DNA of 46,077 bases, taken from positions 1 through 46,077 of the forward strand of contig JADCES010000164.1 of NCBI GenBank assembly GCA_020250005.1. Reading direction: 5' to 3'. Numbering within the stretch: the stretch's first letter is position 1; each line of letters starts with the position of its first letter. The position numbers were made by a program, and so were the translations under genes. The notes beneath the pieces were generated by a model. That model was not told the origin of the DNA, did not search any database, and saw only the letters and a program-made list of their open reading frames with translations. The stretch comes from Roseomonas sp. Lineage in GTDB: Bacteria; Pseudomonadota; Alphaproteobacteria; Acetobacterales; Acetobacteraceae. Shown here piece by piece: positions 10,266 to 18,608 of the stretch.

Positions 10266-11510
10266 TCACAAGGCCCGATTGGCCCGTGCCACCACTGCTT
10301 CAAACAATACCTGACAACCGGCTTCCGCTTCTTCCGGCATGATGCTTTCGGCTTCGTTATGCGAAAGCCCATCCTTGCAGGGCGTGAAGATCATCGCGGT
10401 CGGCACGGAACGCGCGACATAAACCGCATCATGCCCCGCGCCTGAAATGATCTCACGCGAAGGCAAGCCAAGGCGCTTGGTGGCCTGACGCACCAGATCA
10501 ACGCAAGACGCATCAAAGGGCTGTGCCGGGATGCGGAACAGCTCGGTCAATTCCAGCTTGCAGCCATTGGCCTCCACCAGTTTGCGCGCTTCTTCCGGAA
10601 AGCTTTCAGCGAGGCCCTGGATTTGGGCGTCTGACGGGTGGCGGAATTCCACGCTGAAGCGCACTTCGCCCGGAACGACGTTACGGCTGGCGGGCAGCAC
10701 TTGCAGGAAGCCCACTGTGCCGCGGCCATCCTCACCGCGCGCGCGCATCAGCGCGTCAACACGCTCAATCACGCGCGCGGCGGCCACCAGCGCATCGCGC
10801 CGCGCGGAAGGCGGCGTGGTGCCGGCGTGGCTATCCTGCCCGATGATCACCGCATCATACCAAACCTGCGCCTGCGCGCCGGTGACGATGCCAATCTGCT
10901 TGCCTTCGCGTTCCAGGATCGGGCCCTGTTCGATATGTAATTCGAAATAGGCATCGGCCGGAAAGGGTGCCGCCTTATGCGGGCCCTTATAGCCGATGGC
11001 ATCAAGCGCTTCGCCGACACTCACGCCATCCACATCGCGCAGGCTATAGGCCTTGTCCTGCGTATAGATGCCGGCCCAAACGCCGCTGCCCATCAGCGAA
11101 TGGCCGAAGCGGCTGCCTTCCTCATCGGTCCAATTCACCAATTCAATCGGCGCTTCGGTGGTGATGTTCAGATCATTCAGGCTCCGCATCACCTCAAGCC
11201 CCGCAATCACGCCAAGCGCGCCATCGAACTTGCCGCCGGTGGGCTGGCTATCGAGATGGCTGCCGAGCAGCACGGGCAGGCGCGTGGGGTCACGGCCTTC
11301 GCGGCGGGCGAACATATTGCCGATGGAATCAACGCGCACGGTCAGGCCAAGCGCCTCGCACCAGCCGCGAAACCGGTCCCGCCCGGCCTTGTCCACATCG
11401 GTCAGCGTCAGGCGCTTCACGCCGCCCTTGGGGGTGGCGCCGATTTCGGCCATCGCCATCAGACTGTCCCAAAGCCGCTTGCCATCAATGCGCTGATTCG
11501 TGCCGCTCAT
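10266..11510 (-). CDS. M20-family Zn-dependent amidohydrolase (N-carbamoyl-L-amino acid hydrolase / allantoate amidohydrolase type)
   Basis: Hydrolyses N-carbamoyl amino acids or ureido acids to the free amino acid, CO2 and ammonia. The 414-residue product shows the binuclear metal site of the AmaB/HyuC group: GSHLDSQPTGGKFDG, WTDEEGSRF, ELHIEQGP, and SGAGHDA and GLSHNEAE near the C-terminus. The lid/dimerisation domain carries GQDSHAGTTP. Carbamoylase versus allantoate hydrolase cannot be settled by eye. The gene is convergent with the VIT gene (12 bases apart) and divergent from the aldolase; 11511-11691 is the shared promoter region. Hydantoinase-family genes occur further right, but not in the same operon. 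Confidence 0.9.
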   Translation of the reverse strand: MSGTNQRIDGKRLWDSLMAMAEIGATPKGGVKRLTLTDVDKAGRDRFRGWCEALGLTVRVDSIGNMFARREGRDPTRLPVLLGSHLDSQPTGGKFDGALGVIAGLEVMRSLNDLNITTEAPIELVNWTDEEGSRFGHSLMGSGVWAGIYTQDKAYSLRDVDGVSVGEALDAIGYKGPHKAAPFPADAYFELHIEQGPILEREGKQIGIVTGAQAQVWYDAVIIGQDSHAGTTPPSARRDALVAAARVIERVDALMRARGEDGRGTVGFLQVLPASRNVVPGEVRFSVEFRHPSDAQIQGLAESFPEEARKLVEANGCKLELTELFRIPAQPFDASCVDLVRQATKRLGLPSREIISGAGHDAVYVARSVPTAMIFTPCKDGLSHNEAESIMPEEAEAGCQVLFEAVVARANRAL

Positions 11511-11691
11511 GTTCCGCTACTTTCCCAGGTTAGGTTCGCCCTGCCTTTGGCGTGCGAAACGCCCCCTGTCCAGGGGTGGATTGGCACCTGGGCGCCAAAG
11601 AACGGGCGGGGCGCGGGCGTTGCATCTTCCTGGCCCCCATGTGCATCTTAGGCGCCGATCCTAACCCTCGCCTGCCCCCGGGAGAAACCTC

Positions 11692-12477
11692 ATGGCCCAT
11701 GCGCTTGAACCCTCCAGCCCCGCCATTTTGCGCAATTCCGAATTGGATGCGGAGGCCGTGCGCGCCGCGCGGGTGGATCTGGCGGCCTGTTTCCGCATGG
11801 CCGCGCGGCTTGGCCTGCATGAGGGGATTTGCAACCACTTCTCCTTCGTGGTGCCGGGGCGCGATGATCTGTTCCTGGTGAACCCCTATGGCTGGGCCTT
11901 TTCGGAAATCACCGCATCCCGCCTGCTGGTCTGCGACTTCAAGGGCAATGTGGTGGCGGGCGATGGCGTGCCGGAAGCGACCGCCTTTTACATCCATGCG
12001 CGGATGCATCTGAACAAGCCGCGCGCCAAGGCGGCCTTCCATACCCATATGCCAAACGCCACCGCCCTTGCCATGCTGGAAGGCCCGCCCTTGGTTTGGG
12101 CCGGGCAAAGCGCGCTGAAATTCTATGGCCGGACCCTGGTGGATGAGGATTACAATGGCCTCGCTTTGGATGAGAGTGAGGGGGATCGCATCGCCGCTTC
12201 CATCGGTGATGCCGATATCGTCTTCATGAAAAACCACGGCGTCATGGTGGTGGGGGCGAGCATCGCCGAAGCCTGGGATGATCTTTACTACCTGGAACGT
12301 GCGGCGGAGGCGCAGCGCCTGGCAATGGGCACGGGGCGCAAGCTGAAGCCCGTGCCGACCGAGATCGCGGCCCGCACCTATGCGCAAATGCGCGAGGGCG
12401 ATCGTGAAAGTGCCAGGCTGCATCTGGAAAGCATCAAGCGTATCCTGACGCGTGAAGAGCCGGATTTCATGCATTGA
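11692..12477 (+). CDS. Class II aldolase/adducin-family protein
   Basis: Zn-dependent aldolase fold (fuculose-phosphate aldolase/adducin head). The 261-residue product has the metal ligands in the FHTHMPNATALAM motif and a third histidine in FMKNHGVMVVG, plus the phosphate/substrate-loop region GICNHFSF near residue 44. The actual substrate is unknown; many soluble members act on small hydroxyacids or sugar phosphates. ATG 11692 follows the purine-rich stretch cgggagaaacctc. The stop overlaps the next gene's TTG start (12474-12477), so the aldolase and permease are probably co-translated and may process and move one metabolite. Confidence 0.85.
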   Translation: MAHALEPSSPAILRNSELDAEAVRAARVDLAACFRMAARLGLHEGICNHFSFVVPGRDDLFLVNPYGWAFSEITASRLLVCDFKGNVVAGDGVPEATAFYIHARMHLNKPRAKAAFHTHMPNATALAMLEGPPLVWAGQSALKFYGRTLVDEDYNGLALDESEGDRIAASIGDADIVFMKNHGVMVVGASIAEAWDDLYYLERAAEAQRLAMGTGRKLKPVPTEIAARTYAQMREGDRESARLHLESIKRILTREEPDFMH

Positions 12478-13349
12478 ATTCTGCCGCCACTCAGCGCGGT
12501 ATTTTATTGCTGGTGATCACAACCGTCGGCTGGGGCATGAATTGGCCAGCGATGAAGGTGCTGCTCGCTGAATTGCCGCCACTCACCACGCGCGCGATTG
12601 GTGGCGGGCTTGGCTTTATCGTGCTGCTGGCGGTGGTACTGGCGCAAAAGCAAAGCCTTATGGTACCGCGCGCGATATGGGGCAGGCTTACGCTGATTTC
12701 GCTGTTGAATGTCACGGCCTGGATGGGACTCGCGAGCTTTTCCCTGCTGTGGCTTGGGGCATCAGAAGCCACCATCATCTGCTACACCATGCCGGTCTGG
12801 GCGGCCCTTTTCGCCTGGCTAATACTGGGGGAAAAGCCAAGCTTGGCCCGCATTCTGGCGCTGGTGCTGGCGCTATCGGGCCTGGTTTATCTGGTGCTGG
12901 GCAAGGGGCTTGATCTTGGCATCGCCAAGCTGCCTGGCGTTGCCTTGGGCCTGGGTTCGGCCGTGTTGTTTGCCTTGGGCACAGTATTGACCAAGCGCAT
13001 GCCGCTTGGCCTGCCGCCATCAAGTTCCGTTGCCTGGCAGGTGGGGATTGGCGTGGCGCCGCTTTTCGTCGCCGCAATCATTTTCGATCCGCTGGATTTC
13101 AGCCACGTCTCCGCGCTGGGTATTGGCTTGCTGATTTATGGCGGCGTCTTCGCGCTTGGCCTTTGCTACCTTTCCTGGTTCGCGGCGCTCAAAATGCTGC
13201 CGGCATCCCTTGCATCGCTTGGCACGGTCATCACACCCGTGGTTGGCGTTCTGGGCGCGGCGCTTTTCCTGGGCGAGCCCTTTGGCTTCCGCGAAATTCT
13301 GGCGCTGACCTTGGTCTTATCCGGCGTCGTGCTGGCGGTGCGCGGCTGA
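12474..13349 (+). CDS. EamA/DMT-family transporter
   Basis: Drug/metabolite-transporter superfamily permease with two EamA repeats. The 291-residue protein has ten hydrophobic segments. The EamA pattern VGWGMNWPAMKVLL appears in the first helix, and the second repeat starts near GVALGLGSAVLFALGTVLTKR. The chosen start is TTG 12474, which overlaps the aldolase stop (TTGA) and supplies a full first helix; the next in-frame ATG (12537) would cut into it. Probably an exporter of amino acids or related metabolites; the substrate cannot be read from sequence. Confidence 0.85.
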   Translation: MNSAATQRGILLLVITTVGWGMNWPAMKVLLAELPPLTTRAIGGGLGFIVLLAVVLAQKQSLMVPRAIWGRLTLISLLNVTAWMGLASFSLLWLGASEATIICYTMPVWAALFAWLILGEKPSLARILALVLALSGLVYLVLGKGLDLGIAKLPGVALGLGSAVLFALGTVLTKRMPLGLPPSSSVAWQVGIGVAPLFVAAIIFDPLDFSHVSALGIGLLIYGGVFALGLCYLSWFAALKMLPASLASLGTVITPVVGVLGAALFLGEPFGFREILALTLVLSGVVLAVRG

Positions 13350-13391
13350 TCGCGCATTGCGGGATACGCCACCGCGCGCCATGGTCTGCCC

Positions 13392-14582
13392 ATGAATATC
13401 GCCCCACCGCCCCTGATCCGCTTGCTCCCTGGCCGAGACCGCCGCGTGAAATCCGGCCATCCTTGGGTGTTTTCCAATGAAATCGCGATGACCCCAGCGG
13501 CCAAGGCGCTACCGCCAGGGAGTGTGGTGCGGCTGGAGGGTGATGACGGCGTGAAGCATGGCGTTTGGCATTTCAACCCGCATTCGCTGATTGCCGCGCG
13601 CAAGCTGGACCGCAACCCGGATGCCGCCTGCGATGCCGTGTGGTTCAGGAAGCGCTTGCAGGAAGCCTTGAGCCTGCGCGACAAGCTTTTCGACCGCCCG
13701 CATTACCGGCTGATCCATGCCGAAGCGGATGGGCTGCCGGGCCTCGTGATTGATCGCTACGGCGATGCGGTGACGATCCAGGCCAATAGTGCGGGGATGG
13801 AAGCCGCGACACCGCTGATCCTGGAAGCACTGCACGCGCTGATCACGCCGCGCATGGTGATTGCGCGCAATGACAGCGCGGTGCGCGCGCTGGAAGGCCT
13901 GCCCGAGGAAACCAAGCTCCTGCATGGCGAAGCGGGCATGATTTCCGTTGAGGAAAGCGGGCTTTCCTTCGCCGTTGATCCGCTGGGCGGGCAGAAGACC
14001 GGTTGGTTCTTTGATCAGCGCGAACATCGCGCCCGTGTCGCGCGGCTGGCCAAGGGAGCGACCGTGCTGGACGCCTTCTGCCACACGGGCGGCTTTGGCA
14101 TTTCCGCGGCCGTCGCAGGGGCTTCCCATGTTACGTTGCTGGACCGCAGCGAAGCGGCGCTCGCCCTCGCCCTTGAAGCAGCGCAGCGCAATGGCGTCGC
14201 TGATCGCGTGGAAACCCAAAAGGCCGAAGCCCTGGAAGCCTTGGAACGCATGGTCGGCGCGGGCAAACGTTTTGGCGTGGTGATCACTGACCCGCCGGCC
14301 TTCGCCAAGGCGCGCAAGGATCAACCGGCGGCGCTACGCGCCTATGGCAAGCTCGCGCGGCTGGGTGCGACTTTGGTGGAAAAGGCAGGGTTTTTCTTCA
14401 TCGCATCCTGCAGCCATCATGTCGCACCGGGTGAATTCGCTGATGCCGTTGCTTGGGGCGTGCAACGCGCAGGGCGGGAAGCGCGCATCCTGCATATGGG
14501 CGGCGCCGGGCCGGATCATCCGCTGCATCCCATGTTGCCGGAGAGTGCCTACCTCAAGGGCATATTGATGCAGCTCAGATGA
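13392..14582 (+). CDS. rlmI: Class I rRNA (cytosine-C5) large-subunit methyltransferase, RlmI type
   Basis: Predicted to methylate a cytosine of 23S rRNA using S-adenosylmethionine. The 396-residue product begins with a PUA domain (LLPGRDRRVKSGHPWVFSNE), then a linker. The Rossmann methyltransferase domain shows motif I DAFCHTGGFGISAA, an acidic motif II LDRSEAAL, motif IV DPPAFAK and the catalytic-cysteine motif IASCSHHV. Family architecture and length match RlmI (YccW). The stop overlaps the following DUF3293 start by four bases (ATGA, 14579-14582), so the two are translationally coupled. Confidence 0.92.
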   Translation: MNIAPPPLIRLLPGRDRRVKSGHPWVFSNEIAMTPAAKALPPGSVVRLEGDDGVKHGVWHFNPHSLIAARKLDRNPDAACDAVWFRKRLQEALSLRDKLFDRPHYRLIHAEADGLPGLVIDRYGDAVTIQANSAGMEAATPLILEALHALITPRMVIARNDSAVRALEGLPEETKLLHGEAGMISVEESGLSFAVDPLGGQKTGWFFDQREHRARVARLAKGATVLDAFCHTGGFGISAAVAGASHVTLLDRSEAALALALEAAQRNGVADRVETQKAEALEALERMVGAGKRFGVVITDPPAFAKARKDQPAALRAYGKLARLGATLVEKAGFFFIASCSHHVAPGEFADAVAWGVQRAGREARILHMGGAGPDHPLHPMLPESAYLKGILMQLR

Positions 14583-15031
14583 AGCACAGAGTAAAGCTTG
14601 AACGCGACTATCGGGCTTCCTGCTATTTGGCGGGAAAGGATGTCGCGCGTATCGGCCGTCGCGCGCCAGCTTTGGATGCGTTGCTGCAACGCTGGCACGT
14701 GCCGGAAGGCGTTTTCATCGCCGCCGGCAATCCCTTCAGCCGGCGCATGCCTGCAGGCTGGAATGCGCGGCGCCATGCGGCCTTGCGGGAGCGCTTGCGG
14801 CGCCTGTCCTATGTTGAAGGCAAGGGAGGCGCCAAGCGCTGGTGGGAAGCGCATTGCTTCATCGGCATCTGTGCTGCGCGCGGCAAGCGCTTGGCGCGGC
14901 TGTTTCGACAAAACGCCATGGTCGCACTGCGGCGCGGGGCGAAGGCGCGGCTGAAGTATTTTCAAGCCAAGTGGAATCACTTGGCGACTCGGAAAATACG
15001 ACCAGAGAAGGGTTTAGTGTGTTGCCCGTGA
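14579..15031 (+). CDS. DUF3293-domain protein
   Basis: A 150-residue protein of unknown function. The ATG at 14579 lies in the rlmI stop (ATGA). The pattern is that of DUF3293: an N-terminal YRASCYLAG strand, a VFIAAGNPFSRRM core (the usual form has TAWNP), NARRHAALRERL, then GISA-like GICAARGKRLARLFRQNAM. The last ~20 residues after ARLKYF look like non-conserved read-out into the hairpin at 15013-15058, where the stop lies. Coupling to an rRNA methyltransferase hints at a ribosome-related role, but that is inference only. Confidence 0.75.
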   Translation: MKHRVKLERDYRASCYLAGKDVARIGRRAPALDALLQRWHVPEGVFIAAGNPFSRRMPAGWNARRHAALRERLRRLSYVEGKGGAKRWWEAHCFIGICAARGKRLARLFRQNAMVALRRGAKARLKYFQAKWNHLATRKIRPEKGLVCCP

Positions 15032-15058
15032 ACGCCTGTGAACGGGAAACACACTAAA
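15013..15058 (+). promoter_or_regulatory. Long hairpin abutting the MFS start codon
   Basis: 15013-15023 (TTTAGTGTGTT) pairs perfectly with 15048-15058 (AACACACTAAA), and 15025-15029 pairs with 15042-15046, with one G/A mismatch between. This gives a 16-bp stem and a 12-base loop. The left arm contains the DUF3293 stop codon, and the right arm ends one base before the ATG at 15059. No T-run follows, so it is not a clean intrinsic terminator; it could end or protect the upstream mRNA, or hide the MFS translation start. Confidence 0.7.
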
Positions 15059-16228
15059 ATGGGTTTTCTGACGTCAGCCGCTGCGTTTTTGCTTGCGGTC
15101 TTCATCCTGCGCGCAGCGCTCGGCGCGATGTTCCAAGCACCCGGCGCGGCTGGCCCTGCTTTGGTGGAAGCCTTCGCTTTGGATTGGGCAGGCTTTGGCA
15201 CGCTGGTTGGTTTGTTCTGGCTGCCGGGGCTTTTCCTGGCTTATCCCTTGGGCCTGGTGGCACGACGCTTGGGCGACAGGCGCGGTGTGCTGCTTGGGCT
15301 TTTGCTGCTGATCCTGGGCGCTATGGTCTCGGCCAGTGCGGATGAGGTCGCGCGGCTGATAGCAGGCCGCTTGCTCATGGGGCTTGGCACGCTGCTGGTG
15401 ATCCTGCTGCTCACGAAAATGGTGCAGGATCGCTTTCTGGGCCGAGACCTTTTCCCCGCCATGGCGGTTTATGTGCTGGGCTGGCCGCTGGGGATTGCTG
15501 CGGCGCAGGCGGCGCTCCCCGGCTTTGTGCCTTATCATGGCTGGCAATTTCCCTATCAGGTCGCGGCCTTTGCTGCCGGCATTGCCTTCATCGCAGTTGC
15601 GCTGGCCCGCGGGCCGGAACCGCGCGCCGTGCCGATCAGCGCCAGTACCGCAAGCGGACTGACGCGTGATGAGTTTCGCCGCATGTGCCTTGCTGGCGCC
15701 TGCTGGGCGCTGGTGAATGGCGCCTATATGGTGCTGGTGAGTTTCGCGCCGCCCATGCTGATGGCGCGCGGGCTTGGCTTGGCGGAGGCGAGCTTCGCTG
15801 TTTCGTTGATTTCCTGGTCCAATCTGCTGGCGGTGCCAGCGGGTGCCTGGCTTGCGCGCCGCGCGGGCGTTGCTGGGCCGATGACCATAGTCGCGAGTTT
15901 GCTTGCCATGCTAGCGGCGCTTGCCTTGCCGATCGCGGATGTGGCCTGGGCGCCAGCTTTGGGACTGCTGCATGGCTTCTGCTACGCGCTGCCCATCACG
16001 GTGTTTTCGGCATTGGCGGCCGCGGCTGTGGCGCCGGAACGCCGCGCACGGGGCTTGGGTGTGTATTTCGTATGGTTCTATGCCGGCTGCACCGGATGCC
16101 CCGCCTTCGCCGGGTGGCTGCGTGATGTCACCGGCAGCGCGACAGCGCCGGTTTTTTTCGCGGTGGCCGCACTCGGCGTGGCGCTGGCGCTTTATGTTTG
16201 GTTCCGGCGGGATTTGGCGCGCGGGTAG
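15059..16228 (+). CDS. MFS transporter (CynX/NimT-like)
   Basis: Major facilitator permease of 389 residues with about twelve membrane helices. The loop 2-3 signature appears as YPLGLVARRLGDRRG and the second half has AWLARRAGVAGP. It resembles the cyanate/nitroimidazole permease branch, but the substrate is unknown. ATG 15059 is chosen; a GTG at 15038 would add seven residues encoded inside the hairpin loop. No clear Shine-Dalgarno sequence is visible because the hairpin arm occupies that position. It is the last intact gene before the left IS5-like remnant. Confidence 0.85.
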   Translation: MGFLTSAAAFLLAVFILRAALGAMFQAPGAAGPALVEAFALDWAGFGTLVGLFWLPGLFLAYPLGLVARRLGDRRGVLLGLLLLILGAMVSASADEVARLIAGRLLMGLGTLLVILLLTKMVQDRFLGRDLFPAMAVYVLGWPLGIAAAQAALPGFVPYHGWQFPYQVAAFAAGIAFIAVALARGPEPRAVPISASTASGLTRDEFRRMCLAGACWALVNGAYMVLVSFAPPMLMARGLGLAEASFAVSLISWSNLLAVPAGAWLARRAGVAGPMTIVASLLAMLAALALPIADVAWAPALGLLHGFCYALPITVFSALAAAAVAPERRARGLGVYFVWFYAGCTGCPAFAGWLRDVTGSATAPVFFAVAALGVALALYVWFRRDLARG

Positions 16229-16275
16229 CGCGGTTAGGTTGCGAAGCTCCCTCAAACTGGATCTTTTTCAGTTAA

Positions 16276-16550
16276 GGGACCCTCGACTTAATCCCGCTCC
16301 CTTTGGCGTTTTATTGACTTTCTGATTCTATTTCGTTTCGATATTTCACGTATTAAGTACGATCCCTCTGCGGGAAGAAAACTTCTGCACCCTAGGCTTT
16401 GACCGTCCCCACAAGAAGATGCGGCGAGAATGCTTCCTGGATGAGATGGACATCGTGGTTCCCTGGGCCGCACTCTCTGCACTGATTGAGCCTCATTATA
16501 CCTCAAGGGAACGAGGCCATAACCACCCGTCGAGTGCTACGGCTTTTTGA
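16276..16550 (+). mobile_element. Degraded IS5-family remnant (left copy)
   Basis: Begins with an IS-end-like GGGACCCTC and continues into a broken transposase N-terminus: FDRPHKKMRRECFLDEMD, then VVPWAALSALIEPHY, which match the start of IS5-family transposases (RREQFLxEM, VPWxxLxALIxPHYP). The frame ends at TGA (16547-16549) where the GRPP...RML region should begin; the catalytic domain is missing. A related remnant in the same orientation is at 40482-40705, and they share an exact gatggacatcgtggttcc. Between 16229 and 16912 there is no intact gene. Confidence 0.75.
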
Positions 16551-16637
16551 TCTTCACACTATGATGTGCGCCATATTTTGCCGCTTTGCCAATTCCGGAG
16601 CAGAAATTCATGAGTTTGCTGCTGCGGCATATCAGCG

Positions 16638-16912
16638 TTATGGGCCTGACCCGGCCAGGATTTCCTCGGCGGCCGCCAGCGTGGTGGTCGCAGTAGCACC
16701 CTGGTGAAAGCCCATAATTCCCGGCCGTTCAGCCTCGGCAAAAGCCCATGAAGTACTATCGAAATCGTCGGCAACATAAGCCAACCCCAGGCTTTCCAGC
16801 GCGCAGCACAGAATGCGGGCGATGCTGTTCACATAAATCGGCGCGCTTCCGCCACGCCGTTCTGCGATGACAGCCCCATCCGACGCGGCACCAACGCCGC
16901 AGACATCGTCAC
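16638..16912 (-). pseudogene. Unassigned open reading-frame fragment downstream of hyuB
   Basis: On the minus strand, directly after the hyuB stop, one frame is open for ~270 bases and has protein-like composition (AASDGAVIAERRGGSAPIYV, then VADDFDSTSWAFAEAERP). It has no proper start: the first ATG in frame is at 16832, mid-sequence. I do not recognise the family. It may be the remains of another gene of the hyu operon cut by the IS5-like insertion. Confidence 0.35.
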
Positions 16913-18574
16913 TCAGTCAAGCGTCACGCCGTAGTGCCGCGCGATGCCTTCGCGGCTGAGGAAGCCCTCCTTCAGATCCTCGATCAGCGCGGCACGGTCG
17001 CGCAGCGCCGGGTCGCCATAGCCGCCGGCACCAGCAAGCCGAAAGCTGACGATGTCGCCGCGCTGCAGGCGCGCTACCTCCTTGCTGCCGAGATCCGCTT
17101 CCTGCCCGCCGCGGATAAGGACGGTACGCGCCTTGGTGCCCTCACCGCCGCCAAAGAGACCCCAAGGCGCCGTCCTGTGCCGGTCGCCGAGCAACACCAC
17201 CGTCGCCCCATCGGTCAGCATCTCGATATCCTTGCGCATGCCACAGCCGCCACGGAAGCGCCCGGGCCCCGCGCTGTCCTGGATCAGCGAAAGGGTATGG
17301 ATTCGCACCGGGTTGTTGGTCTCATGCACCTCGATCGGGACATTGGCGCAGTTGAAGACGGGGCAAAGTGCCTCCGCCCCATCCTTCGTTGCACGCCCGC
17401 CGAAGCCGCCCAGGATCAGGTCGTAAAGGATCCAGCGCTTGCCGGTCTCCGGGTCGATACCGCCAAATTTTGGGTTGGCCCAATGCGTGAAAGCGCCCAT
17501 GGCGCGTTCGGGTACCACCTGCGCCATGGCGCCGTTGATGGCATCGAAGATGCGCACCTGCAGTGAGGCGCGGCCACCGCCGGCCGCCGGGTAGCGCGGG
17601 TCAAAGAAGCTCCCTGGTCGCGTCACCAGCTTGATCACGCGCTCGATACCGGCGTTGTTGGGCACGTCGATGCTGGCGAAGATGCGCATGGCGAAGCTGG
17701 CGTAGGCGCGGGTATAGTTGATGAAGCTATTGATTCCCGCAGGCACGGCATCGCTGCTGCGAGAGAAGTCCACGGTGGCCGTGCCGTCGCTCAGCGTGAT
17801 GTCAACGCGGACATGGATGGGCGGCGTGCCTGGCCCGTAATCATCCATCTGGTCGTCAAAAGAATAGGTGCCCTCAGGCAGGGCGCGAATGAGCTCCTTC
17901 GCCCGTGCCTCGGAGCGGTCGAGGATTTCCTCGATCGCCTCCTCGATCAGCGCCTCACCATAGTCGGCGAAGATCCGGCGCAGCCGCTGGCTGCCGACAT
18001 GGTTAGCATTGCGCTGCGCCATCAGGTCGCCGCGCACCTTCTCCGGCAGGCGGACATTGCCGAGCAGGATGCGCATAATGTCCTGCTCGAACTCGCCGTT
18101 GCGCACAATCTTCACGGGCAGGATGCGAATGCCTTCAGCGAAGGCATCAAGCACGCCCTGAACCGCCTCTGAGCCTGGCTGGGCGCCGCCGACATCGACA
18201 TGATGGGCGGTGTTCACGACATAGCCGATCAGTGTCTCGCCCGCGAAGACTGGCGCGACCAGGAAGAAGTCCGGGAAGTGTCCGCCGCCGAGATAAGCGT
18301 CGTTGGTGACCAGCATATCGCCGGGGCGGAGCTGGTCGGGCGGGATATAGTCCAGGCAGTTCTTCACGGCGTAGGGCATCGCGCCAAGATGTCCGGGGGT
18401 AAAGTTACCTTGGGCGATCAGGCGGCCGCGCCGGTCGAAGAGACCGGTGGAGAAGTCGGCGCCTTCGCGCACCGCCTCGGAAAAGGCGGTGCGCCGCAAG
18501 GCTTCGCCCATCTCATCGGCGATGGAGACAAGGGTGTTCCAGACCACCGTGAGGGTGATGGGATCAACCGCCAT
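16913..18574 (-). CDS. hyuB: Hydantoinase B / 5-oxoprolinase B-type subunit
   Basis: Partner subunit of ATP-dependent hydantoinases/oxoprolinases, which open a cyclic amide or carboxylate substrate. The 553-residue product starts MAVDPITLTVVWNTLVSIAD, the canonical HyuB opening, and includes EAVREGADFSTGLFD, LVTNDAYLGGGHFPD, VNTAHHVDVGG and a glycine-rich C-terminus (RFRGGCGMRKDIEM, GAGGYGDP). I chose ATG at 18574 because a strong AGGAGGT lies just upstream and the conserved sequence begins there; an in-frame extension to 18706 overlaps hyuA and looks non-coding. It follows hyuA by 34 bases. Confidence 0.93.
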   Translation of the reverse strand: MAVDPITLTVVWNTLVSIADEMGEALRRTAFSEAVREGADFSTGLFDRRGRLIAQGNFTPGHLGAMPYAVKNCLDYIPPDQLRPGDMLVTNDAYLGGGHFPDFFLVAPVFAGETLIGYVVNTAHHVDVGGAQPGSEAVQGVLDAFAEGIRILPVKIVRNGEFEQDIMRILLGNVRLPEKVRGDLMAQRNANHVGSQRLRRIFADYGEALIEEAIEEILDRSEARAKELIRALPEGTYSFDDQMDDYGPGTPPIHVRVDITLSDGTATVDFSRSSDAVPAGINSFINYTRAYASFAMRIFASIDVPNNAGIERVIKLVTRPGSFFDPRYPAAGGGRASLQVRIFDAINGAMAQVVPERAMGAFTHWANPKFGGIDPETGKRWILYDLILGGFGGRATKDGAEALCPVFNCANVPIEVHETNNPVRIHTLSLIQDSAGPGRFRGGCGMRKDIEMLTDGATVVLLGDRHRTAPWGLFGGGEGTKARTVLIRGGQEADLGSKEVARLQRGDIVSFRLAGAGGYGDPALRDRAALIEDLKEGFLSREGIARHYGVTLD

Positions 18575-18608
18575 GCTCACTGCACCTCCTGCAGATGCTG
18601 CGCCATGC

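Noticed and set aside
16934-17566. 210-codon plus-strand frame opposite hyuB
   Set aside because: Antisense to a conserved hyuB; no start context or domain.
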